Positions 1-5,120 of a stretch of DNA of 7,565 nt are shown here, one piece after another. The notes below the pieces were generated by a model. The model was not told where the DNA came from. It worked only from the letters and a program-made list of their open reading frames with translations, and ran no database searches. Made by a program: the position numbers and the translations under genes. Within the stretch, counting starts at the first letter, position 1, and every line of letters begins with the position of its first letter. The stretch is from assembly GCA_002342545.1 (NCBI GenBank), contig DDQE01000062.1:1-7565 (forward strand), written 5' to 3'. The stretch is from Caryophanales bacterium UBA2450 (GTDB taxonomy: Bacteria > Bacillota_I > Bacilli_A > RFN20 > CAG-826).

Positions 1-262
1 TATTCAAAATCAAAGATTTTGCTAGATAAAAACATGCGCTAAAAGCAACTCAAAATTAGGGATTAAAAATATGAAAAATTATCAAAAATATTTCGTAAAA
101 AGGGGGAACTCAAAGAATGTTTGGCTAAAATACCATGGTCAGAGTGTTTAAATCCCATACCTTTGCGTATTATGCTCAAACTTTTAACTTACAAAATCAG
201 CTGGTTAGCAAAAGCGTGTGCATAATAGGAATTCTTATAAAACACCATTTTTCTTTATTTTT
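1..262. other. Intergenic or decayed sequence, no gene recognised
   Basis: No convincing gene is visible. A perfect inverted repeat (CAAAATC, AAA, GATTTTG) lies at 5-21. On the minus strand a 31-codon frame runs from an ATG at 158 to a TAA at 63-65; its peptide contains HSDHGILAKHS and ends in DNFSYF. It has a protein-like composition and AAAGG just before the ATG, but I recognise no family. A 26-codon plus-strand frame starting at 71 overlaps it. Either could be a gene remnant or chance. The window edge prevents a better judgement. Confidence 0.5.
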
Positions 263-295
263 AAAAAACGAGACGATTTTAATGATATCGTCTCG
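263..295 (-). terminator. Intrinsic terminator, minus strand
   Basis: A perfect 9-bp stem (CGAGACGAT at 269-277 with ATCGTCTCG at 287-295) encloses a 9-nt loop. Read on the minus strand it is followed by six Ts (263-268), the layout of a rho-independent terminator. It is the first one downstream of the minus-strand XRE gene, though about 410 bases from its stop codon, so it may have served a gene now lost. On the plus strand no T-run follows. Confidence 0.8.
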
Positions 296-344
296 AATCT
301 AGTCTATGTTCTAATGCAACTGAATCACTGAAATTTCTCTCAAA

Positions 345-380
345 TGAAACTGAATTGATAAAATTGTAATTTCAGTTTCA
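345..380. repeat. 10-bp inverted repeat
   Basis: TGAAACTGAA (345-354) and its exact complement TTCAGTTTCA (371-380) are separated by 16 AT-rich bases. A related ACTGAA occurs twice just upstream (319-335). No T-run follows on the plus strand and only mixed sequence on the minus strand, so it is not an obvious terminator. It could be an operator or an element end. Confidence 0.5.
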
Positions 381-415
381 CACAATAACAAATTCCGAAC
401 TCAATTTACAACAAC

Positions 416-436
416 GACCTCCGATCGGTCTTTTTT
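416..436 (+). terminator. Weak intrinsic terminator, plus strand
   Basis: GACC (416-419) and GGTC (427-430) form a short stem around a 7-nt loop, followed by six Ts (431-436). The stem is only 4 bp, and the palindrome CCGATCGG inside it could pair alternatively, so this is a weak call. No plus-strand gene is seen upstream within the window. Confidence 0.4.
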
Positions 437-541
437 ATTATATAAAGAATTAATGTGCGTGTAAACCTAAGCTTCAGGGAATTTGTATGGGTGTTCTTTC
501 ATCTCTTTATACATTCTCTTAGCTATAGGATGTACTACCAC

Positions 542-622
542 TATGAACACGGATACCGAGAGCCGAATCTTAATATGCTTATAAAGATGGCTAACTTCTT
601 CACTTGTTCTTTAGAAGTTTAA
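542..622 (+). pseudogene. C-terminal remnant of an XRE-family HTH regulator
   Basis: The plus-strand frame reads YEHGYREPNLNMLIKMANFF, then TCSLEV and a TAA stop. This matches the end of an XRE/Cro helix-turn-helix: the Y/W-E-N-G turn, the P-x-L strand start, and the final helix of the L-x-x-L-A-x-x-F-x-x-S-L-D-x-L pattern. The first two helices and the start codon are missing: the frame upstream of 542 has no HTH character. It appears to be a truncated gene. Its last bases overlap, on the opposite strand, the frameshifted tail of the neighbouring membrane XRE gene. The sequence differs clearly from that neighbour, so it is not a simple duplicate. Confidence 0.6.
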
Positions 623-707
623 TCCATTGGCTAGAATAAAACCCAACAACAAAAGCTAAGACGTAAGAAATAAGTACAAATACCAGAGATAAAATTTTCT
701 TTTTCGT
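600..707 (-). pseudogene. Frameshifted C-terminal membrane segment of the XRE gene
   Basis: Directly after the stop of the 709-1287 gene, the +1 frame continues for 35 codons to a TGA at 600-602. It reads as a basic TKKK run, a hydrophobic span (ILSLVFVLISYVLAFVVGF) and a polar end (WIKLLKNK). This is a typical transmembrane helix. No ATG, GTG or TTG precedes it in frame, so it cannot easily be an independent gene. The best reading is that one base was gained or lost near the A-rich sequence at 698-714, cutting a last membrane helix off a protein of about 227 residues. Programmed frameshifting or a sequencing error are alternatives. Confidence 0.55.
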
Positions 708-708
708 A

Positions 709-1287
709 TTATTTTCGATCCGTAAAACGAATATTGAAGAAGATGATTGAAGCAATCATCAAAATGATACCCGCTATTAAGATAATCCAATAAAATTGGA
801 AATCCATAAAACACATCACCATAAAAGCAACGAGTCCCACCAATGTGGTGCTAGCGATATTAATGATGATACGACGATACCAAATTGAAGCAAAAACAAC
901 GAATGTTATTCCTGCACTTACTGCAGCGGCAGGAAAAGCTTTCCAGGCACCTGGAATTTGACAGAAATATAAAACAGAGAAAATGATTGCCCCAATAAAA
1001 AATGAAAGCATCGTACTAGAAGCAGTAATAAGTACTCTATTTAATTTACGATGAGATTTTCTTACGAAATGCTTACTACAAATCAAATCATCTAATGAGA
1101 TATTAAAAAAATCTGCGAGCATCTTTAATGTTGTTACATCTGGAAGAACGTCCGCATTTTCCCACTTGGATATGGCTTTTGAAGAATAATGAATCTTCTC
1201 ACCGAATTGAACCTGGTTCATTTTCCTTGAGATTCTTAGTTCTTTGATATTCCTTGCAAAGTTATTTTTAATCTCTAATTCAGTCAT
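709..1287 (-). CDS. Membrane-anchored XRE-family transcriptional regulator
   Basis: A 192-residue protein with an XRE/Cro helix-turn-helix at residues 7-70 (KELRISRKMNQVQFGEKI, recognition helix around SSKAISKWENA, closing LADFFNISLDDLI). After a basic linker (73-84), four hydrophobic spans follow at about 85-108, 116-136, 140-162 and 164-184. HTH proteins with a membrane domain of unknown function are common in Bacillota; they are thought to sense a membrane or ligand signal while bound to DNA. The ATG at 1287 lies only a few bases from a TATAAT box, with no clear Shine-Dalgarno, so the mRNA may be nearly leaderless. It is divergent from the degV-trhA operon and may control it. A fifth membrane helix is encoded just downstream in another frame, so this copy may be truncated. 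No ligand or target can be assigned. Confidence 0.85.
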   Translation of the reverse strand: MTELEIKNNFARNIKELRISRKMNQVQFGEKIHYSSKAISKWENADVLPDVTTLKMLADFFNISLDDLICSKHFVRKSHRKLNRVLITASSTMLSFFIGAIIFSVLYFCQIPGAWKAFPAAAVSAGITFVVFASIWYRRIIINIASTTLVGLVAFMVMCFMDFQFYWIILIAGIILMIASIIFFNIRFTDRK

Positions 1288-1290
1288 AGA

Positions 1291-1322
1291 ATTATATTAA
1301 TTCTCTCGCTAGGCGAAGTCAA
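1291..1322 (-). promoter_or_regulatory. Promoter of the XRE gene with palindrome between the boxes
   Basis: On the minus strand, -35 TTGACT (1317-1322) and -10 TAATAT (1294-1299) stand 17 bases apart; an overlapping TATAAT is at 1291-1296. The ATG begins at 1287, so transcription would start at or within a few bases of it. An 11-bp palindrome, TCGC-TAG-GCGA (1306-1316), sits inside the spacer, a usual place for a repressor operator and plausible for autoregulation. Confidence 0.6.
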
Positions 1323-1356
1323 TTTTTTTGAAGAGAATAACTTTTTTACCAAGGGA

Positions 1357-1385
1357 GTGACTTTATAGTTAAGCATTCCTACAAT
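1357..1385 (+). promoter_or_regulatory. Likely promoter of the degV-trhA operon
   Basis: GTGACT (1357-1362) and TACAAT (1380-1385) are 17 bases apart and would start transcription near 1392. A strong AGGAGG (1401-1406) follows, 8 bases before the degV ATG. The -35 box is one step off consensus, so strength is uncertain. No operator-like palindrome overlaps it clearly. Confidence 0.5.
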
Positions 1386-1414
1386 AGCAGTGACCAAAAA
1401 AGGAGGTTAGTCTT

Positions 1415-2296
1415 ATGAATGATTTCGTAATCACAATTGATTCATCTTGCGATGGTAACTTACAAGAGTTATATAGCAAAGATGTCGACGTTATTTTTTA
1501 TTACTATTCAAATGGCACTACCGAATATCTTGATGATATGGATATGGATAAAGGACTTTCTTTTTTCAACAATATGAGAAATGGCACATCATATTCCACT
1601 AGTCAACTTAATCAATATGTCTATTATGATTTCTTTAAAAAGAATTTAATAAGAAGCAAAAACATTATCCACATTTCATTAACCGAAGGATTATCTGGTT
1701 CGATCAATCAAGCAAGATTAGCAGCAAAAGAATTGATGAATGAAGATAAATCTATTCGCATCACTCCTATTGATTCCCTCATCGCGTGTAATGGCGAATT
1801 AGTTTTGTTAGATAAAGCAATTGAATTAAGAGATAACGGAACACCATACGAAGAGGCTCTTAAGATTCTTAATGAATTTGCTACAGAAATTAATACCTAC
1901 TACACCACTAACACTCTCACATATTTTGTTAGAGGCGGAAGATTATCAAAAGCAGCAGGTTTTATCGGAAGTGTTTTAAGGATCAATCCCGTTCTTGTTT
2001 GTGCCCCTAATGGAAACTTAAAGGTAGACAAACAAGTGAGAGGAAAGAAATCCGCGGCTAACTATATTTTAGAAGAGTGCTTAGCTAGAGTAATCAATCC
2101 AGAAAAACAGTACGTTTATATATGCCACGCTGATAACTTAGAAGGTGCATATGAATATGAAAAACTATTAGTGGAAGGTGTTGGCTTCAAAGGTGCAAAA
2201 ATCTATCAAATGGGTCCAATTATCGGTTCTCACACCGGACCAGGATTAATCGCAATATTCTTCCATGGAAAGAAAAGAGGTTTGAAAATAAAATGA
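1415..2296 (+). CDS. DegV family protein (FakB-like fatty-acid-binding protein)
   Basis: A 293-residue DegV protein of normal family length. DegV/FakB proteins bind a fatty acid and present it to the kinase FakA, which makes acyl-phosphate for phospholipid synthesis. Visible family marks are the N-terminal strand with DSS (ITIDSSCD, 7-13), TSQ (62-64) at the head-group site, the SLTEGLSGS loop (88-96), the GGRLSKAAGFIGSVL segment (174-188), KxxVRGKKSA near 206-214, and the C-terminal GSHTGPG (271-277), close to the usual G-x-H-x-G-P-G. The protein lacks a signal peptide and should be cytosolic. The start is fixed by AGGAGG 8 bases upstream. The stop overlaps the next gene's ATG by four bases (ATGA), so the two are translationally coupled. 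Which fatty acid it binds cannot be read. No fakA is in the window. Confidence 0.92.
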   Translation: MNDFVITIDSSCDGNLQELYSKDVDVIFYYYSNGTTEYLDDMDMDKGLSFFNNMRNGTSYSTSQLNQYVYYDFFKKNLIRSKNIIHISLTEGLSGSINQARLAAKELMNEDKSIRITPIDSLIACNGELVLLDKAIELRDNGTPYEEALKILNEFATEINTYYTTNTLTYFVRGGRLSKAAGFIGSVLRINPVLVCAPNGNLKVDKQVRGKKSAANYILEECLARVINPEKQYVYICHADNLEGAYEYEKLLVEGVGFKGAKIYQMGPIIGSHTGPGLIAIFFHGKKRGLKIK

Positions 2297-2955
2297 GTCC
2301 AGATATCGCGTTATTACCAAAATATACAAGGGATGAAGAAATACAAAATTCTATCTCTCATTTTATTGGAGCGTTATTTGCTATAGGCACTCTTATTACG
2401 TTTATTGTTCTAGGGGCAATCCACCACTATAGCTTCACTCACATGTTGCCATTTTATACTTATTCATTATTTATGTTGGTAATGTTCTTTGTATCAGGCT
2501 TCTACCATTCTCGCCCTTTTAATTCTTATGCAAGGGCATATTCAAGAATTGTAGATCACTGCGACATATATTGTTTCGTTGCAGCAACATATCTTCCAAT
2601 CTGCATATATGGCATCACCAATCAAACCCACACTATTGCCTTATTAGTCATTGAATTAGGATTAGGAGTATTAGGTGTAATTCTTAACCTACTACCTACA
2701 GAATCTAAATTAATCAAATTAGCAACATTTTTAATCTATATTATTCAAGGTTGGGCAATCGTATTCTTCTATCCATTTAATAGTGGTTTATCTCATGTTC
2801 TATTCTTATTCATCCTCATAGGAGGCATTACTTATAGTATCGGCGCGATAATGTACGCTATTGGTAAATATAAGAAATGGAGCCACACCATCTTCCACTA
2901 TTTCGTGTTGATAGCCGCTGTGATTCAGTTTATTGGTATATTGTTCCTAATCTAA
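2293..2955 (+). CDS. trhA: PAQR-family membrane protein, hemolysin III / TrhA
   Basis: A 220-residue protein with about seven hydrophobic segments, the size and layout of bacterial PAQR (hemolysin III) proteins. The zinc-site residues of the family are visible: S-x-x-x-H in FVSGFYH (S68, H72), D88-H89 in RIVDHCDIYCF, and H-x-x-x-H in SHTIFH (H198, H202). The N-terminal EEIQNSISHFIG (15-26) matches the conserved E-x-x-N-x-x-x-H entry. In E. coli the TrhA homologue is linked to membrane-fluidity balance; the historical hemolysin label comes from a Bacillus cereus member. Coupling with a FakB-like gene fits a lipid role. Its ATG lies inside the degV stop. Its TAA overlaps by two bases the terminal TAG of the convergent HTH/zinc-finger pseudogene. 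The exact reaction, if any, is not known. Confidence 0.92.
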   Translation: MSPDIALLPKYTRDEEIQNSISHFIGALFAIGTLITFIVLGAIHHYSFTHMLPFYTYSLFMLVMFFVSGFYHSRPFNSYARAYSRIVDHCDIYCFVAATYLPICIYGITNQTHTIALLVIELGLGVLGVILNLLPTESKLIKLATFLIYIIQGWAIVFFYPFNSGLSHVLFLFILIGGITYSIGAIMYAIGKYKKWSHTIFHYFVLIAAVIQFIGILFLI

Positions 2956-3302
2956 AATACATCAAACTTGCATTCTCTACAGCAGAACCTTTGATACTTC
3001 TTCATGGACTTAAATGGTTTCCCACAGTGTTCGCAGGTATGGAGATATTTCTTAGCCTTGACCTCATTATGTTATCTCCACCATTTGACACAGCAAGCAT
3101 CGGAGCAAAACTTCTTTGGTCTATGACCTCTGGTATAAGTGATTTCTTTACCACAAACAGGGCAATGAGACACTATCACCTTATCTGCTTCTTGAAGCCA
3201 TCTTTCCACTGTTGTTTTAGAAATACCTGTTTTCTTACTAATCTCACGGACAGATAAACCGCTTTTCTTTAAATCAATTACTGATTCTCTGTTAAAGTAC
3301 AT
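2952..3302 (-). pseudogene. HTH / double zinc-finger protein split by an in-frame TAA
   Basis: From the ATG at 3302, preceded by AGGAGG 8 bases upstream, 76 codons encode a resolvase-like HTH (residues 5-36: ESVIDLKKSGLSVREISKKT, then GISKTTVERW) and a first zinc finger (CPVC, then CSDAC, followed by KWWR). A TAA at 3072-3074 then stops translation. The same frame continues without further stops for 40 codons to a TAG at 2952-2954, and it encodes a second finger with the same plan (CEHCGKPF, then CCREC). The full protein would be about 116 residues. Similar small HTH/zinc-finger proteins in Clostridia are often near recombinases or transposons. The TAA therefore looks like a recent nonsense mutation. 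The shorter 76-residue form could still be made and bind DNA. A longer frame with an ATG at 3374 is not the true start, since it begins inside a terminator. Confidence 0.75.
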
Positions 3303-3361
3303 AATTCTTTCCTCCTGTACACTATACGGATAAAAAAGTGGCTTTTGTTCGGGTACAAAAA

Positions 3362-3390
3362 TAAAAAACAGCACCGATTTCTCGATGCTG
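3362..3390 (-). terminator. Strong intrinsic terminator of the nitroreductase-marR operon
   Basis: On the minus strand a 9-bp stem (3382-3390 with 3369-3377, one G-U pair) closes a GAAA tetraloop and is followed by six Ts (3363-3368). It lies 88 bases after the marR stop and before the start of the downstream HTH/zinc-finger gene, separating the two transcripts. Confidence 0.88.
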
Positions 3391-3399
3391 CAGCCTTTG

Positions 3400-3436
3400 A
3401 TTGTATTGAATGTTGCGTTTTAATACAATTGCAACA
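3400..3436 (-). repeat. Two interleaved inverted repeats (possible pseudoknot) in the marR 3' region
   Basis: ATTGTATT (3400-3407) pairs with AATACAAT (3422-3429), while TGTTGC (3411-3416) pairs with GCAACA (3431-3436). The order A-B-A'-B' is that of an H-type pseudoknot, in the transcribed 3' end between marR and its terminator. It could also be two overlapping protein-binding sites. The function is unknown and chance is possible in such AT-rich DNA. Confidence 0.4.
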
Positions 3437-3477
3437 ATAAAACTTTTTAATTATTCAATTTGACTACTCATATAGTA

Positions 3478-3900
3478 TCAGTCTTTCAAGTTATTTGAAA
3501 TTTCCTCTATCTTTTTATTGATAGAAATATATTGCATTATTTCTTCATCAGTTAATTCTTTTATGATACTTTCTATAAATATAATTGCTCTTTTTCTTTT
3601 TTGGAGAATGTCTTTTTTTCCTTTTTCTGTAATTGTAATAATAGTCTTTCTTTTATCATTAAGATCTGTTCTCTTAATTACTAACATTTTATCTTGTAAT
3701 GTATTTATTATTGCAGCTACTCTAGGCATTGTTATATTTACTTTCTCACTTAACTCACTTTGACTTACACTATCGTTATTAAGCAAATATAATAAAACTC
3801 CCGATTCTCCTTGTGAGATATTAGATGGCATTTTATCTGCAAATTTTTTTCTCTTAGTTAAACTATTAAATATTTCTTCTGCCTTTTCATTATAGTTCAT
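3478..3900 (-). CDS. MarR-family transcriptional regulator
   Basis: A 140-residue winged-helix protein of typical MarR length. The flanking helices for dimerisation are at residues 3-22 and about 97-138. The winged HTH lies at about 30-92, with the recognition helix around ITMPRVAAIINTLQDKMLV (56-74) and the wing RTDLNDKRKTIITIT (77-91), which carries the family's D-x-R signature as D82-K83-R84. MarR proteins usually repress a nearby gene until a small aromatic or oxidant ligand binds. It starts 2 nt after the nitroreductase stop, so it is the second gene of that operon and probably its repressor. Its ribosome site is weak (GGGATAA), which suggests translational coupling. The gene is very AT-rich: two of its 60-base stretches contain 13 and 14 G+C. 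Confidence 0.92.
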   Translation of the reverse strand: MNYNEKAEEIFNSLTKRKKFADKMPSNISQGESGVLLYLLNNDSVSQSELSEKVNITMPRVAAIINTLQDKMLVIKRTDLNDKRKTIITITEKGKKDILQKRKRAIIFIESIIKELTDEEIMQYISINKKIEEISNNLKD

Positions 3901-3902
3901 TT

Positions 3903-4565
3903 CTAATTATCCCATTCAAAATTTCCTTTTCCTGCACCTAGTTCAAAATGATATTTTATCAAACCAACATTACTGCCTGTAAATATACCATTACTACATT
4001 CTATCTTTACTCTATTCCCATTTCCTATGAGCATAAAGTCTTGTTTGTTTAATGCTGTTGGAGCAAGTAAAGCTCCATCTACACCACTAATAAACCAAGG
4101 TGGAATAATAGTACCCTCATATTTAGAAACATCTTCTACATTTTTTGACTTATGTGGGACGCCTTGTGTTTGACCATATCCAATAGCAATTATTCCAGTT
4201 ACCTTTTTATTGTCTACATATCTACTTACAGACCTATTAAATGTTCCACCAACCCACCAAGTATTTAATCCTAATGTTTGAGCATATAACATTATATCTG
4301 CTCCAGAATATCCTAATCTTTCATCTAAATTTCCACTTACATCTCCTGCAAGAATTATAAAGTTATTTACACCTCTAGCCATTATTAACTTCATAATACT
4401 ACTTACACCTTTGCTATTATTAATCATAAGTTTCATATTAAGATTATAATTTTTATTATTCAGTTCAATTCTTTCATTTATTTTTGCGATAATCTCATCG
4501 GATAAAGGTTTATCTGTATATTTACGAACCATGTGTCTTTTTTGCATAGCTTCTTTAAAATCCAT
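3903..4565 (-). CDS. Nitroreductase family protein (TM1586 type)
   Basis: A 220-residue flavin-dependent oxidoreductase of the nitroreductase superfamily, closest by eye to the TM1586 subgroup with two half-domains. Family marks are the N-terminal DFKEAMQKRHMVRKY (2-16), whose R-x-x-R-K-Y region contacts FMN phosphate, LGLNTWWVGGTFN (98-110) in the first half, and the APTALNKQ motif (168-175) in the second, the counterpart of the A-P-S-x-x-N-x-Q-P motif. Such enzymes reduce nitro- or quinone-like compounds with NAD(P)H in the cytosol; the substrate here is unknown. The start is the ATG at 4565 with AAGGAG (4574-4579) 8 bases upstream. A GTG nine bases earlier (4574) overlaps that site and is not used. 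It is first in an operon with marR and carries a MarR-like palindrome in its promoter. Confidence 0.9.
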   Translation of the reverse strand: MDFKEAMQKRHMVRKYTDKPLSDEIIAKINERIELNNKNYNLNMKLMINNSKGVSSIMKLIMARGVNNFIILAGDVSGNLDERLGYSGADIMLYAQTLGLNTWWVGGTFNRSVSRYVDNKKVTGIIAIGYGQTQGVPHKSKNVEDVSKYEGTIIPPWFISGVDGALLAPTALNKQDFMLIGNGNRVKIECSNGIFTGSNVGLIKYHFELGAGKGNFEWDN

Positions 4566-4582
4566 AGCAATCACTCCTTAAT

Positions 4583-4607
4583 AATTACTTAATACTATTA
4601 ACTAATT
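4583..4607. promoter_or_regulatory. Probable MarR operator (25-bp near-palindrome)
   Basis: AATTACTTAATA (4583-4594) and TATTAACTAATT (4596-4607) are inverted repeats around a central base, matching at 11 of 12 positions. Length and AT-rich half-sites fit a MarR dimer site. It lies between the nitroreductase promoter and its ribosome site, overlapping the -10 region, so binding would block transcription of the nitroreductase-marR operon. Confidence 0.65.
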
Positions 4608-4631
4608 TATCATATTAATTGCACTAGTCAA
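4604..4631 (-). promoter_or_regulatory. Promoter of the nitroreductase-marR operon
   Basis: On the minus strand TTGACT (4626-4631) is a good -35 box. A -10 candidate TAAATT (4604-4609) follows after 16 bases; AAATTA with 17 is an alternative. The -35 is 27 bases beyond the stop codon of the IS3 transposase remnant and may belong to that element's end. Confidence 0.5.
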
Positions 4632-4657
4632 GAGAAAGTAGACAGTTCAAAAAAGCA

Positions 4658-4834
4658 TCAATACCCAATGTCAGATTTAAACTGATGTGGGGTTTTGTAT
4701 TGTAAACAGTGCATTGGACGTTCATAGTTATAGTAATAGATGCAATCCTTTATCAAAGATAAAACATTGTCACATTTCTTTAGGTTGAAATCTATGAATA
4801 ATTCTTCTTTGAACCATCCGTTGATTGCTTCTAT
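4658..4834 (-). pseudogene. IS3-family transposase remnant (C-terminal 58 residues)
   Basis: The minus frame reads IEAINGWFKEELF, NLKKCDNVLSLIKDCIYYYN, YERPMHCLQYKTPHQFKSDI and a TGA at 4658-4660. This is the end of an IS3-group (IS3/IS150) integrase: the last catalytic Glu lies in the E-x-x-x-x-x-x-K-E region, followed by the diagnostic YNYERPMHCLQYKTPHQF (N-x-x-R-x-x-x-x-L-x-x-x-T-P). The first two catalytic Asp residues and all of OrfA are missing, since the frame runs into a TAA at 4835-4837 and then unrelated sequence. The element is therefore dead. Sequence after the stop (4630-4657) probably contains its right end, next to the nitroreductase promoter. Confidence 0.85.
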
Positions 4835-4845
4835 TTAAGATAAAT

Positions 4846-4876
4846 AAAAACACGTACCATTAGGATACGTGCATTT
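4846..4876 (-). terminator. Intrinsic terminator, probably bidirectional
   Basis: CACGTA (4851-4856) pairs with TACGTG (4866-4871), extended by a C-G pair and a position that forms G-U only on the minus strand. The minus strand continues with TTTTTATTTA and the plus strand with CATTTTTG. On the minus strand it is the first terminator after the XRE/zinc-ribbon gene ending at 5121. It sits next to the break point of the transposase remnant. Confidence 0.75.
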
Positions 4877-4890
4877 TTGACTTTTGTACC

Positions 4891-5119
4891 GGTGGGACGA
4901 AGTGAACACTCATTTGCTTGTTTGCGACTGAGTGAATACATTACCTGCGACTGAGTGAACATACACTTTTTTACAGGTTTTTTACAGGTAACGACAACAT
5001 TATTACAGAAATTTACTGATATTTACAGTTTTCGCTGAAAAATGTCGGTTTTTTGCATCTGGTTGTAATGGCCGGAAACGATACAATGGGCCACTTTGTC
5101 TAGTTGTGGGCCACCCACA
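4891..5119. mobile_element. Non-coding end of an insertion sequence, tentatively IS21-like
   Basis: No gene is seen, but the stretch is rich in ordered repeats. TGCGACTGAGTGAA occurs at 4923-4936 and 4946-4959, with a diverged copy at 4893-4906 (11 of 14). TTTTTTACAGG is tandem at 4967-4988. TGGGCCAC occurs at 5087-5094 and 5107-5114, beside GGCCGGAAACG. Arrays of GTGGCCCA and CCGGAA motifs are familiar to me from ends of IS21-family elements, where they bind the transposase. No IstA or IstB coding is visible, so this would be a solo end or remnant. The family name is inferred from memory of such ends, not from a comparison. The last repeat (TGTGGG, CCA, CCCACA; 5105-5119) stops one base before the neighbouring gene's stop codon. 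Confidence 0.4.
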
Positions 5120-5120
5120 G

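Larger units (their letters stand above)
296..541. other. Intergenic region with remnants and repeats
   Basis: No intact gene. It contains an inverted repeat and a weak plus-strand terminator, listed separately. On the minus strand an open stretch without a start codon ends at a TAG (467-469). Its last 22 codons (467-535) give a charged, protein-like tail ending in HPYKFPEA. This may be the 3' end of a decayed gene, but it lies beside and partly opposite the plus-strand HTH remnant, and I recognise no family. Confidence 0.4.

Noticed and set aside
2877..3257. Plus-strand frame of 126 codons
   Set aside because: It overlaps the end of trhA in another frame and lies opposite the HTH/zinc-finger gene, which has clear motifs. 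It shows no domain and no ribosome site.
3303..3374. ATG at 3374 as start of the HTH/zinc-finger gene
   Set aside because: It lies inside the marR terminator, and the extra 24 residues have no domain character. AGGAGG before 3302 marks the real start.
3518..3763. Plus-strand frame of 81 codons
   Set aside because: It is fully antisense to marR. The hydrophobic look comes from AT-rich complementary codons.
4566..4574. GTG at 4574 as nitroreductase start
   Set aside because: It overlaps the AAGGAG ribosome site; the ATG at 4565 has ideal spacing of 8 bases and begins the conserved DFKEAM.
4891..4990. CRISPR array
   Set aside because: The repeats are only about 14 bases, three copies, unevenly spaced (30 and 23 bases) and diverged, with no cas genes. 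A mobile-element end fits better.
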